Source: Polyangiaceae bacterium (GTDB lineage Bacteria > Myxococcota_A > Polyangia > Polyangiales > Polyangiaceae). Taken from it: a stretch of 64,000 nt of DNA. How positions within the stretch are numbered: position 1 is the first letter of the stretch; each line of letters opens with the position of its first letter. Location: positions 806,001 through 870,000 of the forward strand of contig JADJRH010000001.1 of the NCBI GenBank assembly GCA_016712345.1. Reading direction: 5' to 3'. The notes under the pieces were generated by a model. It saw only the letters and a list, made by a program, of their open reading frames with translations. It searched no databases and had not been told where the DNA came from. A program made the position numbers and the translations under genes. Positions 34,243 through 43,118 of the stretch are shown here, in pieces.

Positions 34243-34686
34243 ATGAAAAACCCTGCCATCTATCAAATTCTCATTCGTGCCCAAAAGCGCTCCAAAGCGC
34301 GCGGCGTAACCCTCGTAGAAGTGCTGATCGTTATTGCGATCATGGCACTCATTGCGGGATCCGCCGTGTTTTTGGTGTTTCCAAGCCTCGCCAAAGCGCG
34401 CATTGATACAGCCGTTCTTTCGGCACAAACCATTCGAAAAGCGGCCGAACTTCATAAAAACATCGACGGCGCCGACGGTTGCCCCACCGTTGACGATCTG
34501 GTGAACTCCCGCAAACTCGAAAAGGGTAAAACCAACGATCCGTGGGGAACACCCTTTAAGATCGAGTGCGTAGAGGGTGATGAAATTCGCGTGACTTCGG
34601 CTGGAAAAGATAAAAAAGAAGGCACCGGCGACGACGTTCGCGACGACTTTACCAAAGCCGATATCGAACGCGTTGCCAAACTCTAA
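34243..34686 (+). CDS. gspG: Major pseudopilin GspG
   Basis: The 147-residue precursor has a leader ending KARG followed by VTLVEVLIVIAIMALIAG, i.e. a prepilin peptidase site with Glu at +5. The mature part has the GspG pattern RIDTAVLSAQTIRKAAELHKN … TNDPWGTPFKIEC … VTSAGKDKKEGTGDDV, with acidic residues that bind calcium in known GspG. It forms the pseudopilus shaft in the periplasm. The peptidase (gspO/pilD) is not in this window. Confidence 0.92.
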   Translation: MKNPAIYQILIRAQKRSKARGVTLVEVLIVIAIMALIAGSAVFLVFPSLAKARIDTAVLSAQTIRKAAELHKNIDGADGCPTVDDLVNSRKLEKGKTNDPWGTPFKIECVEGDEIRVTSAGKDKKEGTGDDVRDDFTKADIERVAKL

Positions 34687-34713
34687 TCAAGCGGCCGATA
34701 GAGCGCTATACCA

Positions 34714-35505
34714 ATGGACCTGACACTCAACAACAAACGCACGTCTCAGAAGGTTCAGTCACCTTCCGAACCGGCCTTTGTGTTGATCCAAGGCGCTCGA
34801 ACAAAGAAAAAAACGCGCGGCGTCACGCTCATTGAAGTGCTCATTACGCTCGCCATTGTCGGCGTCATTGCGGGCATTGGTATTCTCGGCGTTGGAGCAC
34901 AGAAAAGCGCGCGCATGAGGGGCGGTGCTGTGGTGATCGCCGGGGCAATTCGCACGGCGTACAGCCATTCAAGCGGTGTGTCCAAGCCGCTTCGTTTGGT
35001 CTTTGACATGACCGAACAACAGGTCATTCTCGAAGAATCCAATGAAGCAATGACCATCACAAAAAACGACCGCACGGGTGGTGCCGCCGCCGCTACCGAT
35101 GCAGAACGCGCCGCCCACGAAGAGTCTGAAGCTATACTCAAGGGCCCACGCCCCCCGCGCCCTTCGTTTTCACCTACCAAAGCCTTTGGATTTGCCCCAG
35201 ACAAGGGCAAAACAGGCAAAGATCTGCCCCTCAGTGTCAGGTTTGTTCATGTTGAAACCGACCATGACAGTGAACCTGTCAGTGAAGAGCGGGCTTACCT
35301 CTACTTTTGGCCGGGCGGTCAAACGGAACGTGCGGCGATTGTTGTAACAACCGCCTCCAAAGAAGAAGAGCCCACCGACCAAAACAGTATGACTGTCCTC
35401 GTTTCACCCCTGACGGGTAAAACCGAGATCAAAAAAGGAATTATCAAAATCGCTCGTCCCAAAGACGAACGTGAGGAATCGGAACGCGACGACTCCGGTT
35501 TTTAA
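34714..35505 (+). CDS. gspH: Minor pseudopilin GspH
   Basis: The 263-residue precursor has the cleavage region KKTRG-VTLIEVLITLAIVGVIAGIGILG preceded by an unusually long leader of about 36 residues. The mature domain is beta-rich (RLVFDMTEQQVILEES … RFVHVETDHDSEPVSEERAYLYFWPGGQTERAAIVV), with a Pro/Arg-rich insert, as in GspH-type minor pseudopilins. It lies 27 bases after gspG. Assignment as GspH rather than another minor pseudopilin rests on order and fold. Confidence 0.85.
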   Translation: MDLTLNNKRTSQKVQSPSEPAFVLIQGARTKKKTRGVTLIEVLITLAIVGVIAGIGILGVGAQKSARMRGGAVVIAGAIRTAYSHSSGVSKPLRLVFDMTEQQVILEESNEAMTITKNDRTGGAAAATDAERAAHEESEAILKGPRPPRPSFSPTKAFGFAPDKGKTGKDLPLSVRFVHVETDHDSEPVSEERAYLYFWPGGQTERAAIVVTTASKEEEPTDQNSMTVLVSPLTGKTEIKKGIIKIARPKDEREESERDDSGF

Positions 35506-35541
35506 TCCAGTACCGCGACTCTGTCGAATGAGGCAGCAGAC

Positions 35542-35583
35542 TTACCACGGAGACACGGACATTTGCTGAGGGTCACGGAGAAT
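35542..35583. repeat. CACGGAG-type intergenic repeat before gspI
   Basis: Between gspH and gspI the sequence holds CCACGGAGACACGGAC and GTCACGGAG, the reverse-complement form of the CTCCGTG units found at 46336-46369 and 48751-48770. It appears to be an insertion of an intergenic repeat inside an otherwise closely packed operon. Confidence 0.6.
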
Positions 35584-35639
35584 TTATGGTTTTGTCGTGT
35601 ACACAACAGCGTCTCGGCAGCTCGGGAAAAAGGCATGAC

Positions 35640-36422
35640 GTGTCAGATGAGCTGGCCTGCCTCGCCAGGCGCGAAAGCACCGACGCAAAGCGAACGCTTG
35701 GCCGCAGGGGTACACAAGGGTTCTCCCTCCTTGAAGTCATGGTCGCAACGGCCATTTTGGGCCTTGGTTTAACAGCCATCTTGTCTGCCCAGGCCGGCGC
35801 CTTTTCGGCGGCTCAACACGCTCGCAGCATCAGTGTCGCCACCGGGCTTGCCCGCTGTAAAATGCTGGAGGTTGAAGAAAAGCTCATCAAAGACGGCTTC
35901 CCCGAACTGGATGAAACCGACAGCGGACCGTGCTGCGACGGTGACGATCAGGGAGCCATGCGCTGCACATGGCGCATTGAAAAACCTGAGTTCCCCCAAG
36001 AAAAACTGGGGGATCTTAACCTTGATGCCGACCTGAATTTGTCGGGCGGCAGTGACCCTTCCTCGGGCATCGGCGCCCTCACCTCCCTCATGTCACCCGA
36101 CGGTCAACTCGCCTCCTCCGTCCCTTCAGGTGGCAACATGAGCGATCTTGCTCAGGGCATTGCCGGAACAATGTCAGGTGCCGGTGGGGTGGATGGTATT
36201 GTGGGTATGGCCATGGGCCTCGTCTACCCAGACCTGAAAGCCATGTTTGAATCGGGCGCTCGCCGCATCACCGTCACGGTCCACTGGGCCGACGGCAGTC
36301 AGGATCGCACGCTCGAAATCATGCAGTGGTACACATCGCCCGCTCCCGTTGTTGCCGCCGCGGCATCGGTTGCAGGCGTTGCCACAAGCACCTCGTCGCC
36401 TCCTCCCACTCCACGCCCCTAA
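35640..36422 (+). CDS. gspI: Minor pseudopilin GspI
   Basis: The GTG at 35640, preceded by AAAAAGG, gives a 260-residue precursor with cleavage region GTQG-FSLLEVMVATAILGLGLTAIL. The mature part includes the GspI segment SISVATGLARCKMLEVEEKL and a large Gly/Ser/Asp-rich insert. An ATG at 35586 is also in frame but lies in the repeat that precedes the gene, so I do not favour it. GspI forms the core of the GspI-J-K tip of the pseudopilus. It is followed by gspJ after 4 bases. Confidence 0.85.
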   Translation: MSDELACLARRESTDAKRTLGRRGTQGFSLLEVMVATAILGLGLTAILSAQAGAFSAAQHARSISVATGLARCKMLEVEEKLIKDGFPELDETDSGPCCDGDDQGAMRCTWRIEKPEFPQEKLGDLNLDADLNLSGGSDPSSGIGALTSLMSPDGQLASSVPSGGNMSDLAQGIAGTMSGAGGVDGIVGMAMGLVYPDLKAMFESGARRITVTVHWADGSQDRTLEIMQWYTSPAPVVAAAASVAGVATSTSSPPPTPRP

Positions 36423-36426
36423 AACC

Positions 36427-37152
36427 ATGAAACCTACCCATCTCACCCAACGTTCCTTTTCGCGCGCTCGGCGCCGCGAACGGGGCCTCACGTTGATTGA
36501 GGTCATGGTTTCACTCGGCATCATCGCGCTCATTGCCACCCTCATTTACGGCGCGCTTGATGGCATGAGCAAGTCGCGGGAAGGACTCTCACGCATCGGC
36601 GACAGATACCATCAAGGTCGAACGGCACTAAGCCGCATCACGCGAGAACTTCAATCGGCCTTTGTATCAGCTCACGTGCCCGTCAATCTGGCTCTTATCA
36701 CCCGGTCTACCATTTTTTTGGGCAAAGATTCAGGCAGTGAAGATCGCATCGACTTCACCGCGTTTGCCCATCAACGCCTCGCTCGAAACGCACACGAGTC
36801 CGACCAGTGTGAACTCAGCTATTTCATGACACGTGACCCCAATGTTGCCGGCAAGGTCGACTTGGTTCGCCGTGAAGATCCCCACATTGACCAAGACCCT
36901 GAAAAGGGCGGAGTGGTGCTTGTCGTTGCCGAAGATGTCGCCGAGTTTGACCTTCGGTTTTATGACCCGCTCACTCAACTGTGGACTGATTCGTGGGATT
37001 CTTCGCAGGCCACAGGTCAACTTGGCCGCCTTCCCGGTCAGGTCAAAGTGAGCATTGTGTTAAACGGCGGCCCCGGAGACAAGCCCATTCGATTTCAAAC
37101 CAAAGTTCCCATTCAAATGCAACTTCCCCTCACGTTCGCGATCCCGAGGTAA
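36427..37152 (+). CDS. gspJ: Minor pseudopilin GspJ
   Basis: The 241-residue precursor has leader RRRERG and mature start LTLIEVMVSLGIIALIATLIYGAL, followed by the GspJ-like region REGLSRIGDRYHQGRTALSRITRELQSAF and a beta-rich C-terminal domain. The ATG at 36427 lies 4 bases after the gspI stop. GspJ forms part of the pseudopilus tip with GspI and GspK. Confidence 0.9.
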   Translation: MKPTHLTQRSFSRARRRERGLTLIEVMVSLGIIALIATLIYGALDGMSKSREGLSRIGDRYHQGRTALSRITRELQSAFVSAHVPVNLALITRSTIFLGKDSGSEDRIDFTAFAHQRLARNAHESDQCELSYFMTRDPNVAGKVDLVRREDPHIDQDPEKGGVVLVVAEDVAEFDLRFYDPLTQLWTDSWDSSQATGQLGRLPGQVKVSIVLNGGPGDKPIRFQTKVPIQMQLPLTFAIPR

Positions 37153-37155
37153 GCC

Positions 37156-38673
37156 ATGAAAAAGCCTTCGCGAACCAAATCTACCCATGGGGAAGTTCAA
37201 CGAAAAGAACGGTCTAAAGCGCTGGTTCTCGCTCTCGCACGCGGTCAAAAACGCCGCCAAAAACGCGGTATCGCATTGGTCATGGTGCTCGGCGCCATCA
37301 CCATTTTAACCGTGTTTCTAACAGAATTACAAACCGACACCACCAGTGCCGTGGCCGGTGCCCTCGCTGAACGTGACCGCCTCAAGGCCGAATATTACGC
37401 CAAAAGCGCGGTTAACCTCTCTCGCCTTCTCCTCGCATCAGAAAAACCGCTTCGGGTAAAAGCGGGCGCCGGCATCATCGGCATCATGATGCAAACCATG
37501 CTGGGCACCAAAAAAGCCCCCCAAATCCCCATTTGGGAGTTTTCAGATTTAATCCTCGGTGCATTTAACGGCGGTGATCGCGCCTCCGGTTTTGCGAGCA
37601 AAGTGGGGGTAGATCTCTCCACCGGTAAAAACATGGGTATACCCGGCAACGGGTATTTTGAACTTGTTCTGATAGACGAAGATTCTAAAATCAACGTCAA
37701 CACCGCCGCCGGTGTGGCCGTTCCGGCTCAACTTGTAAGTCAACTCGGCACTCTCCTTACCGGTCAACAATATGCCCCCATTTTTGAAAATCCCGACGCC
37801 GACGGCCAGCAAAGTGACGCCGCCACCTTGTGCGGCGCCCTGATTGACTGGGCAGATCCCGACGAACTGGCAACCAACTGCCTTGATGTAACCAAACCCC
37901 CGTCGGGCTCCGAAGACAACATTTATCAAATGCTCGGCACTGGGTATGTTCGCAAAAATGCGCCATTTGATTCATTGGCCGAGTTGAGACTCATCCGCGG
38001 GATGGATGATGATCGGTGGGCCACATTTGTCGATCCCGAACCGAGTGACCCACACAAGCGCGTTCTTACCATTTGGGGACAAGACACTGCATCCAACCCC
38101 ATTAACGTCAATACGGCCAACCCGCAGGTGATCGGCGCCGTTGTCTGCTCCGTGGCGCCGCTGTCGGCTATCTGTACAGATCCGCTTCAGGCAGTAAACT
38201 TCCTGACAGCGTTTGGAATCATTCGCTCCCTCGCCCGCGGTGTACCCTTGTTTCCCTCTTATTCGTCGTTCAAAAGCGCTCTTGAGGGAAAGGGTATGGT
38301 GGGTAGCATTTTTGGCATGTTGGGCGTTCCTCCCGTCCAGTTCGATCCCACTCTCGGTTCAAAAAGGGTGCTCAAAAAACTCTTCAAGTCTGAAAGCAAG
38401 ATTTTCAGTGTGTACGCAACCGGCGTTGTTCCCGGCACCCAGCGCGAAGCTCGGGTAAAAATCCACGCCGTCATTGACATGCGTGAAGCCGGAGCATGGG
38501 GCTCAAGCAGCGCCCCCACGCTCGACCCCAACAAGCCGCCCGCGTCGGCCACCACCGTCCCCGGTGTGGCAGCCGACATTCCCGACGACCCCAACGCATT
38601 GGTAGATGAGGACTGGATTAAAGAACTCAAAACCAATCCGTTTGGTGCAATCGTCTATTACCGAGTAGACTAG
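37156..38673 (+). CDS. gspK: Minor pseudopilin GspK
   Basis: The 505-residue precursor has a basic leader ending RQKRG and mature start IALVMVLGAITILTVFLTELQ. Glu+5 is absent (Val), as is known for GspK. The globular part carries the GspK hallmarks: EDSKINVNTAAG, then CGALIDWADPDELA, then NPINVNTANPQVIGAV. GspK caps the pseudopilus tip. It starts 3 bases after gspJ. Confidence 0.93.
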   Translation: MKKPSRTKSTHGEVQRKERSKALVLALARGQKRRQKRGIALVMVLGAITILTVFLTELQTDTTSAVAGALAERDRLKAEYYAKSAVNLSRLLLASEKPLRVKAGAGIIGIMMQTMLGTKKAPQIPIWEFSDLILGAFNGGDRASGFASKVGVDLSTGKNMGIPGNGYFELVLIDEDSKINVNTAAGVAVPAQLVSQLGTLLTGQQYAPIFENPDADGQQSDAATLCGALIDWADPDELATNCLDVTKPPSGSEDNIYQMLGTGYVRKNAPFDSLAELRLIRGMDDDRWATFVDPEPSDPHKRVLTIWGQDTASNPINVNTANPQVIGAVVCSVAPLSAICTDPLQAVNFLTAFGIIRSLARGVPLFPSYSSFKSALEGKGMVGSIFGMLGVPPVQFDPTLGSKRVLKKLFKSESKIFSVYATGVVPGTQREARVKIHAVIDMREAGAWGSSSAPTLDPNKPPASATTVPGVAADIPDDPNALVDEDWIKELKTNPFGAIVYYRVD

Positions 38674-38698
38674 TTGTTTTGCGCCTGGAGATCTACCC

Positions 38699-40237
38699 AT
38701 GCAACGCCTATTGGGACTCGAAGTTACAAAAACGGTTGTCAGGGCGGCGCTCCTCAATGTGACCCTGCGCAAAACCATTGTTGAGGCGCTTGAAGAGGTA
38801 TCCGTTGAAGATGCCGGTGGCCAAAAAGAGGCTCTTTGGGCCGCCGTCGGCGACCTAAAACCCGACGGTACAGCCGTGTTGCTTTCAGGCGAAAAAGCCC
38901 TCTTTCGCCGCATTGAATTGCCCGCCGCGGCAATGAAAGAAATCAACAACGTTCTCGGCTACGAATTGGAGTCCACCGTTCCATTTGAAATGGATGAAGC
39001 GGTGTTTGACTATCGAACCGTCAAGGTTGAAAAAAATGACTCCGGCACGGTACCCGTGTTTGCTGTTGTCGCACGCACCGAAGATGTCAAAGAGCGAATC
39101 GCCATTGTAAAAGAAGCCCTCAAGCTCGATCCTGAACGGGTAGGCGTCGGCGCCATGCCCCTCAGCAATCTGGCCGCCGTTATCCCCGAGCTGGAAGGTG
39201 AGTCGGGCAAAAAAGGTGAACCCGCAGACAAAGCTCCGGTGGCCGTATTGAGCCTCGGCGAGCGAACAAGTGACATGTTGATTATGGAAGCGGGCGAGCC
39301 TGTATTTTGCCGCTCTCTTTCCCGCGGAACATACGGTCTACCGGGTAGTGCGCCGGCCCTCGCCCGTGAACTGCGTCAAACATTGGCAGCCTGGCGCGCC
39401 CAAGGTGGAGAACTTTTAAAGGGCATCTACCTTGTGGGCGGAGGAGCCGCCGTTGCCGGTGCAGAAGTGTTCCTCTCCACAGAACTCGGTGTGTCGATCT
39501 TACCCCTCCCGTCGCCTCGACTTGACGGGTTAACTCCTGAACAAAAAGAAAAGCTCCCGCGGTTTGCCATGGCGATTGGATTGGCTCTTGGCATGACGGG
39601 TAAGGCCAGGGGGTTCAACCTTCGAAAAGGTGAGCTTGAGGTTGCACGAAGTTACCCATTTTTGCGCGAAAAAGTGCCTCTTTTGGCGGGACTCGCCGCA
39701 GTCATCTTTGTCAGCTTCGGTTTTTCTGTACTCTCTCAATACAGAGCGCTTTCCGCCGACCGAGAAGTGCTTGAAGCGCGGCTCGCAACAGTCAGTCAAG
39801 AAGTATTGGGTGAAAGCACAACCGACCCTGAAAAGGCGCGTGACTTACTTTTGCACGGCCCGGGTGCCGACGACGATCCCATGCCCCAGGCCGACGGGTT
39901 TGACGTGATGGTTCAACTGTCAAAAGCCGTTCCAAAAGAAGTGGTTCACGACATTATAGAAATGGACCTCGCCCGCAACGGCCACGTGAGAATTGAAGGC
40001 ACGGTTCCAAGCGTTGCCGATGCTCAAAACATCGCTGAAAAGCTTAAAGAGCACCGCTGTTTTAAAGATGTCAAAATCTCCCGTACAATTCAGTTTTCGG
40101 CTGAAAAACAAAAGTACGTGATGGAGATGGAGCTGAAATGCGACAAGAAGAAAAAGGCGACTGACAAAGATAAAGACAAAGAAAAAGCCGACGCCGCCGA
40201 CAGCGCTTCGCCCGGCGCATCTTCAAAGCCGGAGTGA
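38699..40237 (+). CDS. gspL: T2SS protein GspL (PilM/PilN-like fusion)
   Basis: The 512-residue protein has an N-terminal actin-like cytoplasmic domain (RLLGLEVTKTVVRAALLNV … LPAAAMKEINNVLGYELESTVPFEMDEAVFDYRTV). A membrane helix follows at about 320-340 (VPLLAGLAAVIFVSFGFSVLSQY), then a periplasmic ferredoxin-like domain. The C-terminal 30 residues are a Lys/Asp/Ala run (KKKKATDKDKDKEKADAAD). GspL recruits GspE to the inner membrane and binds GspM. Confidence 0.88.
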   Translation: MQRLLGLEVTKTVVRAALLNVTLRKTIVEALEEVSVEDAGGQKEALWAAVGDLKPDGTAVLLSGEKALFRRIELPAAAMKEINNVLGYELESTVPFEMDEAVFDYRTVKVEKNDSGTVPVFAVVARTEDVKERIAIVKEALKLDPERVGVGAMPLSNLAAVIPELEGESGKKGEPADKAPVAVLSLGERTSDMLIMEAGEPVFCRSLSRGTYGLPGSAPALARELRQTLAAWRAQGGELLKGIYLVGGGAAVAGAEVFLSTELGVSILPLPSPRLDGLTPEQKEKLPRFAMAIGLALGMTGKARGFNLRKGELEVARSYPFLREKVPLLAGLAAVIFVSFGFSVLSQYRALSADREVLEARLATVSQEVLGESTTDPEKARDLLLHGPGADDDPMPQADGFDVMVQLSKAVPKEVVHDIIEMDLARNGHVRIEGTVPSVADAQNIAEKLKEHRCFKDVKISRTIQFSAEKQKYVMEMELKCDKKKKATDKDKDKEKADAADSASPGASSKPE

Positions 40238-40243
40238 GGGGTT

Positions 40244-40855
40244 ATGACCATTGCAGCTCACCTGAATAAGCTCGACGAACGCGAACGAAAACTCCTGAGT
40301 TTGCTCGGCATCGTTGCGGTTGTATTGCTCGTCGTAGTGGTGCCTATCGCGCTCTTAACAAGCCTCGCGTCGGCTCGCTCCGAGAACGAATCAATACGCA
40401 CCGTCCTCAATGAAATTGAAGATGCGCGCTCTACAATCAATGAGCGAAAAGCCCGCAAAGATGCGGTGCTCGCCAAATATGCCAATCCAGCGCCGGGGCT
40501 CGGCGGGTTTATAGAGCAGGCCGCCAAAGCGCACAGCCTTACCGCCGCCGACACTCAAGACAAACCTGAAACTCCCCATGGTAAACTCTACAGTGAGCGC
40601 TTTACGGTGGTGAAAATGCACAAAATTGGCATGAAACCGTTCGTTGAAATGCTCCAACAAATTGAAACGAGCGGTCACCCTCTTGCCATTACCCGCCTCA
40701 ATATCAAACCCCGCCCCAACGAACCTGACCAGTATGAAATTGAGGTGGGTATTTCAGCCTACGATCGCAAAGGTGATGCAAAAGGAACGGGCAAAGGCGC
40801 CGCAAGCGCAAGCCCAACTTCATCGGCCGGCGCCGGCTCGGAGGACGGAAAATGA
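40244..40855 (+). CDS. gspM: T2SS protein GspM
   Basis: The 203-residue protein has a short cytoplasmic N-terminus (LNKLDERERKLLSLLG), one membrane helix (IVAVVLLVVVVPIALLTSL), a coiled segment (ENESIRTVLNEIEDARSTINERKARKD) and a small ferredoxin-like domain. This is the usual GspM layout. It starts 6 bases after gspL and overlaps gspN by 4 bases. Confidence 0.88.
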   Translation: MTIAAHLNKLDERERKLLSLLGIVAVVLLVVVVPIALLTSLASARSENESIRTVLNEIEDARSTINERKARKDAVLAKYANPAPGLGGFIEQAAKAHSLTAADTQDKPETPHGKLYSERFTVVKMHKIGMKPFVEMLQQIETSGHPLAITRLNIKPRPNEPDQYEIEVGISAYDRKGDAKGTGKGAASASPTSSAGAGSEDGK

Positions 40856-42294
40856 AAGACAAAGTTCTCCGCGTTCTAAAATGGATGATCTACCCGGCAT
40901 TTTACTTTTTTTGCCTGGTGATCTTTGGGTATATCACCTTCCCGTTCAACAGCATCAAAGACCGGATCCTTGGGGAGATCGCCAAGTCGTCCAAGGGTAA
41001 AAACGCGCCCACCGTCACCATTGATCAGCTTGACTCGTATTGGTTGTCAGGTGTCGAGGCGGAAGGCATCAAAATTCGCATTCCGGCCGACCCGGCAACA
41101 CAGGGTTTTGGTGCTCTCGCATCCGGCCCCGCGTACGGTTTTGGAGGTGGCTCCACAGGGGGGGCTTCTGTTCCACCCAAAGACAGCGTGATTGTCGTCC
41201 AAGAAGCCCACGCCCGAGCGCGAATTCTCCCCCTTCTCATCGGTCGCGTTCAACTCGACTTTTGGGCCAATGTCTTCGGCGGTGAAATTTCAGGCACGGC
41301 GCCCACAGGGTCTTCTAAAGGAGATGTTGAACTAACCATTTCCGACGCAAAACTCTCCCAGGTAGACCCGCTCCAAAACCTGCTTGAAATTCCCATTGAC
41401 GGCAAGGTGAACGGCGCCCTCACCCTTTCTCCCACCGACGGGAAATTCAACAAGAGTTCAGGCAAGCTTGAACTCAGCGTTAAAAACATTGTTCTGGGTG
41501 ACGGCAAAAGTAAAATCCTGGGCATATTGGCCATTCCCGCCGCCAAGGTAGATGAGTTGGTGGTCACCGGCGAGGCTGACAAAGGCGTGATGAAAATCAC
41601 CAAATTCAGCGCACCCGGGCCTGATATTGAAATTGAGGGTGATGGGAAGATCAACCTGCGTGAACCGTGGGCCGAGTCGAGCGTGGACATGTATGTCAAG
41701 TTTCGGTTCACCGACGCGTACCGCGGCAAAGACGCCACCACAAAGTCTCTCCTGGGTGAGCCCGGATCGGTGGCCCCCGGTCTAATTGAAATGCAGGCAA
41801 CCAAGCTCAAAAAGGCCAAAAGGTCCGATGGATTTTACGGCTTCCACGTGCATGGTAAGTTGAAAAAACTCGACTTTACCCCTTCAGCAACCGAAACTTC
41901 AGGGTCGCGCAAAACATCCAAAGGGTCAGACTCAACTCCAACGCCCGCGGCAAGCACCGGCAAAAGGCCCGGCGGAGTGGCTCTACCCCTCGGCGTTTCT
42001 ACCGCTCTCCAAAACCGCGACAAAGACAAAGAAGCTGAAGAAAAGAAAGAAGAAGAAAAAAAGGAAGAGCCCGCCGAGGAGAAAAAAGAAGAGCCCCCGC
42101 CCACACCTGAAGATCGGCCGCGCGTGCCGGTTCCACCCAACATGCGCAACCTGATGCCCGGCATTGGAGCACCGCCGCCCGGTGGGGGAGACGCGCCGCA
42201 GGAGCCACCTTCCATCAATGCTCCACCCAACCCTGACAACCCCGGGGGTGAGCCTCCGGCGGCCGAAGAACGTCCTGTCGAAGAGCCTCGTTAG
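40852..42294 (+). CDS. gspN: T2SS protein GspN with a long charged, Pro-rich tail
   Basis: The 480-residue protein has an N-terminal membrane helix (YPAFYFFCLVIFGYITFPF) and a beta-rich periplasmic domain of GspN type (VTIDQLDSYWLSGVEAEGIKI … ISDAKLSQVDPLQNLLEIPIDGKVNGALTL). The last 120 residues are unusual: a Lys/Glu block (KDKEAEEKKEEEKKEEPAEE) followed by Pro/Gly-rich sequence. The start overlaps gspM and its stop overlaps the start of the next, kinase-like gene by one base. Confidence 0.88.
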   Translation: MKDKVLRVLKWMIYPAFYFFCLVIFGYITFPFNSIKDRILGEIAKSSKGKNAPTVTIDQLDSYWLSGVEAEGIKIRIPADPATQGFGALASGPAYGFGGGSTGGASVPPKDSVIVVQEAHARARILPLLIGRVQLDFWANVFGGEISGTAPTGSSKGDVELTISDAKLSQVDPLQNLLEIPIDGKVNGALTLSPTDGKFNKSSGKLELSVKNIVLGDGKSKILGILAIPAAKVDELVVTGEADKGVMKITKFSAPGPDIEIEGDGKINLREPWAESSVDMYVKFRFTDAYRGKDATTKSLLGEPGSVAPGLIEMQATKLKKAKRSDGFYGFHVHGKLKKLDFTPSATETSGSRKTSKGSDSTPTPAASTGKRPGGVALPLGVSTALQNRDKDKEAEEKKEEEKKEEPAEEKKEEPPPTPEDRPRVPVPPNMRNLMPGIGAPPPGGGDAPQEPPSINAPPNPDNPGGEPPAAEERPVEEPR

Positions 42295-43115
42295 TGGTGG
42301 TTGCGCAACCTGCAAAAAACCTGATTGGCGTGGGCGCCGTCTTCGAGGTGAGACACTTTCGCGAAGACGGCCGCGACCTGGTAGAAAAACGTCTTTTGCC
42401 GCGCGTCCGGCGCGAACCGCTTGCCCGAGCCGCGCTCGCCCGCGAAGCTCACGTATTGTCCAAAACCAAACACCGCGCCCTGCCCGAATTGGTGCGCGTT
42501 GGGATGAACGAACACGGCCCTTACCTTGTCGAAACGTTTCTACCCGGCGCGTCGATCCGTCAGGTTGTGGATGTCTGGTCGCAACGCGGCGGCGTCCCAC
42601 ATCGATTGGCCGCGCACATTGTCCGTCAGGCCTTTCATGCGCTGTCAGAAATTGCCTCGCTCACAGGTGAAAAAGGCCCACTCCACTTCGTCCACGGTGA
42701 CCTCGGTCCCGACCATCTGATTGTGACCGAACACGGGGATGTGTGGCTTCTGGATTTTGGGGCTTCTCACATTCGCGATCTACCCATTGACCTAAAAGGT
42801 CAAGATCGCGGCACTCTACCCTTTGCCGCACCCGAAGTTGCGCGCGGCGAAGCCCCCACATCCGTGATTACAGATGTGTACTCCATGGCTGCAACGGCCT
42901 TGTTTTTGGCCACCGGTGAACCTCTCTGTGACGCCAAAGACACTGCGGCCATGCTGGTAGAAGTGGGCACCCGAGGCGTAAAAAGGCACACCCTCCAGCA
43001 CCATAGGGCATTTCGACCAAAAGAAAGGGCAGCTCTACTGGCTGCCCTTTCCCCCGATCCTACCCATCGGCCAAAACACCCCAAAGAGGTGGCCGATGAA
43101 TTTGATAACGATTAG
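42294..43115 (+). CDS. Kinase-like protein (possible pseudokinase) at the end of the T2SS operon
   Basis: The GTG start overlaps the gspN stop (TAGTG), so translation is coupled to the secretion genes. The 273-residue protein has a kinase fold signature: Lys in DLVEKRLLP, Glu in LAREAHVLS, catalytic-loop HGDLGPDHLIV, DFGASH and GTLPFAAPEVARG. It lacks a recognisable glycine-rich loop, and the catalytic-loop Asn is replaced by His (HGDLGPDH instead of HRDLKPEN). It may be a pseudokinase or a diverged active kinase. No membrane helix is present. It converges on the Sel1-repeat gene with 3 bases between stop codons. Confidence 0.8.
   Translation: MVVAQPAKNLIGVGAVFEVRHFREDGRDLVEKRLLPRVRREPLARAALAREAHVLSKTKHRALPELVRVGMNEHGPYLVETFLPGASIRQVVDVWSQRGGVPHRLAAHIVRQAFHALSEIASLTGEKGPLHFVHGDLGPDHLIVTEHGDVWLLDFGASHIRDLPIDLKGQDRGTLPFAAPEVARGEAPTSVITDVYSMAATALFLATGEPLCDAKDTAAMLVEVGTRGVKRHTLQHHRAFRPKERAALLAALSPDPTHRPKHPKEVADEFDND
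43024..43052. repeat. Inverted repeat inside the 3' end of the kinase-like gene
   Basis: GAAAGGGCAGC (43024-43034) and GCTGCCCTTTC (43042-43052) form a perfect 11-bp stem with a 7-base loop. It lies 63 bases before the stop codon, and 67 bases beyond the stop of the convergent Sel1 gene. It could act as a terminator for the convergent transcript, although no long T-run follows on either strand. Confidence 0.45.
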
Positions 43116-43118
43116 TTC

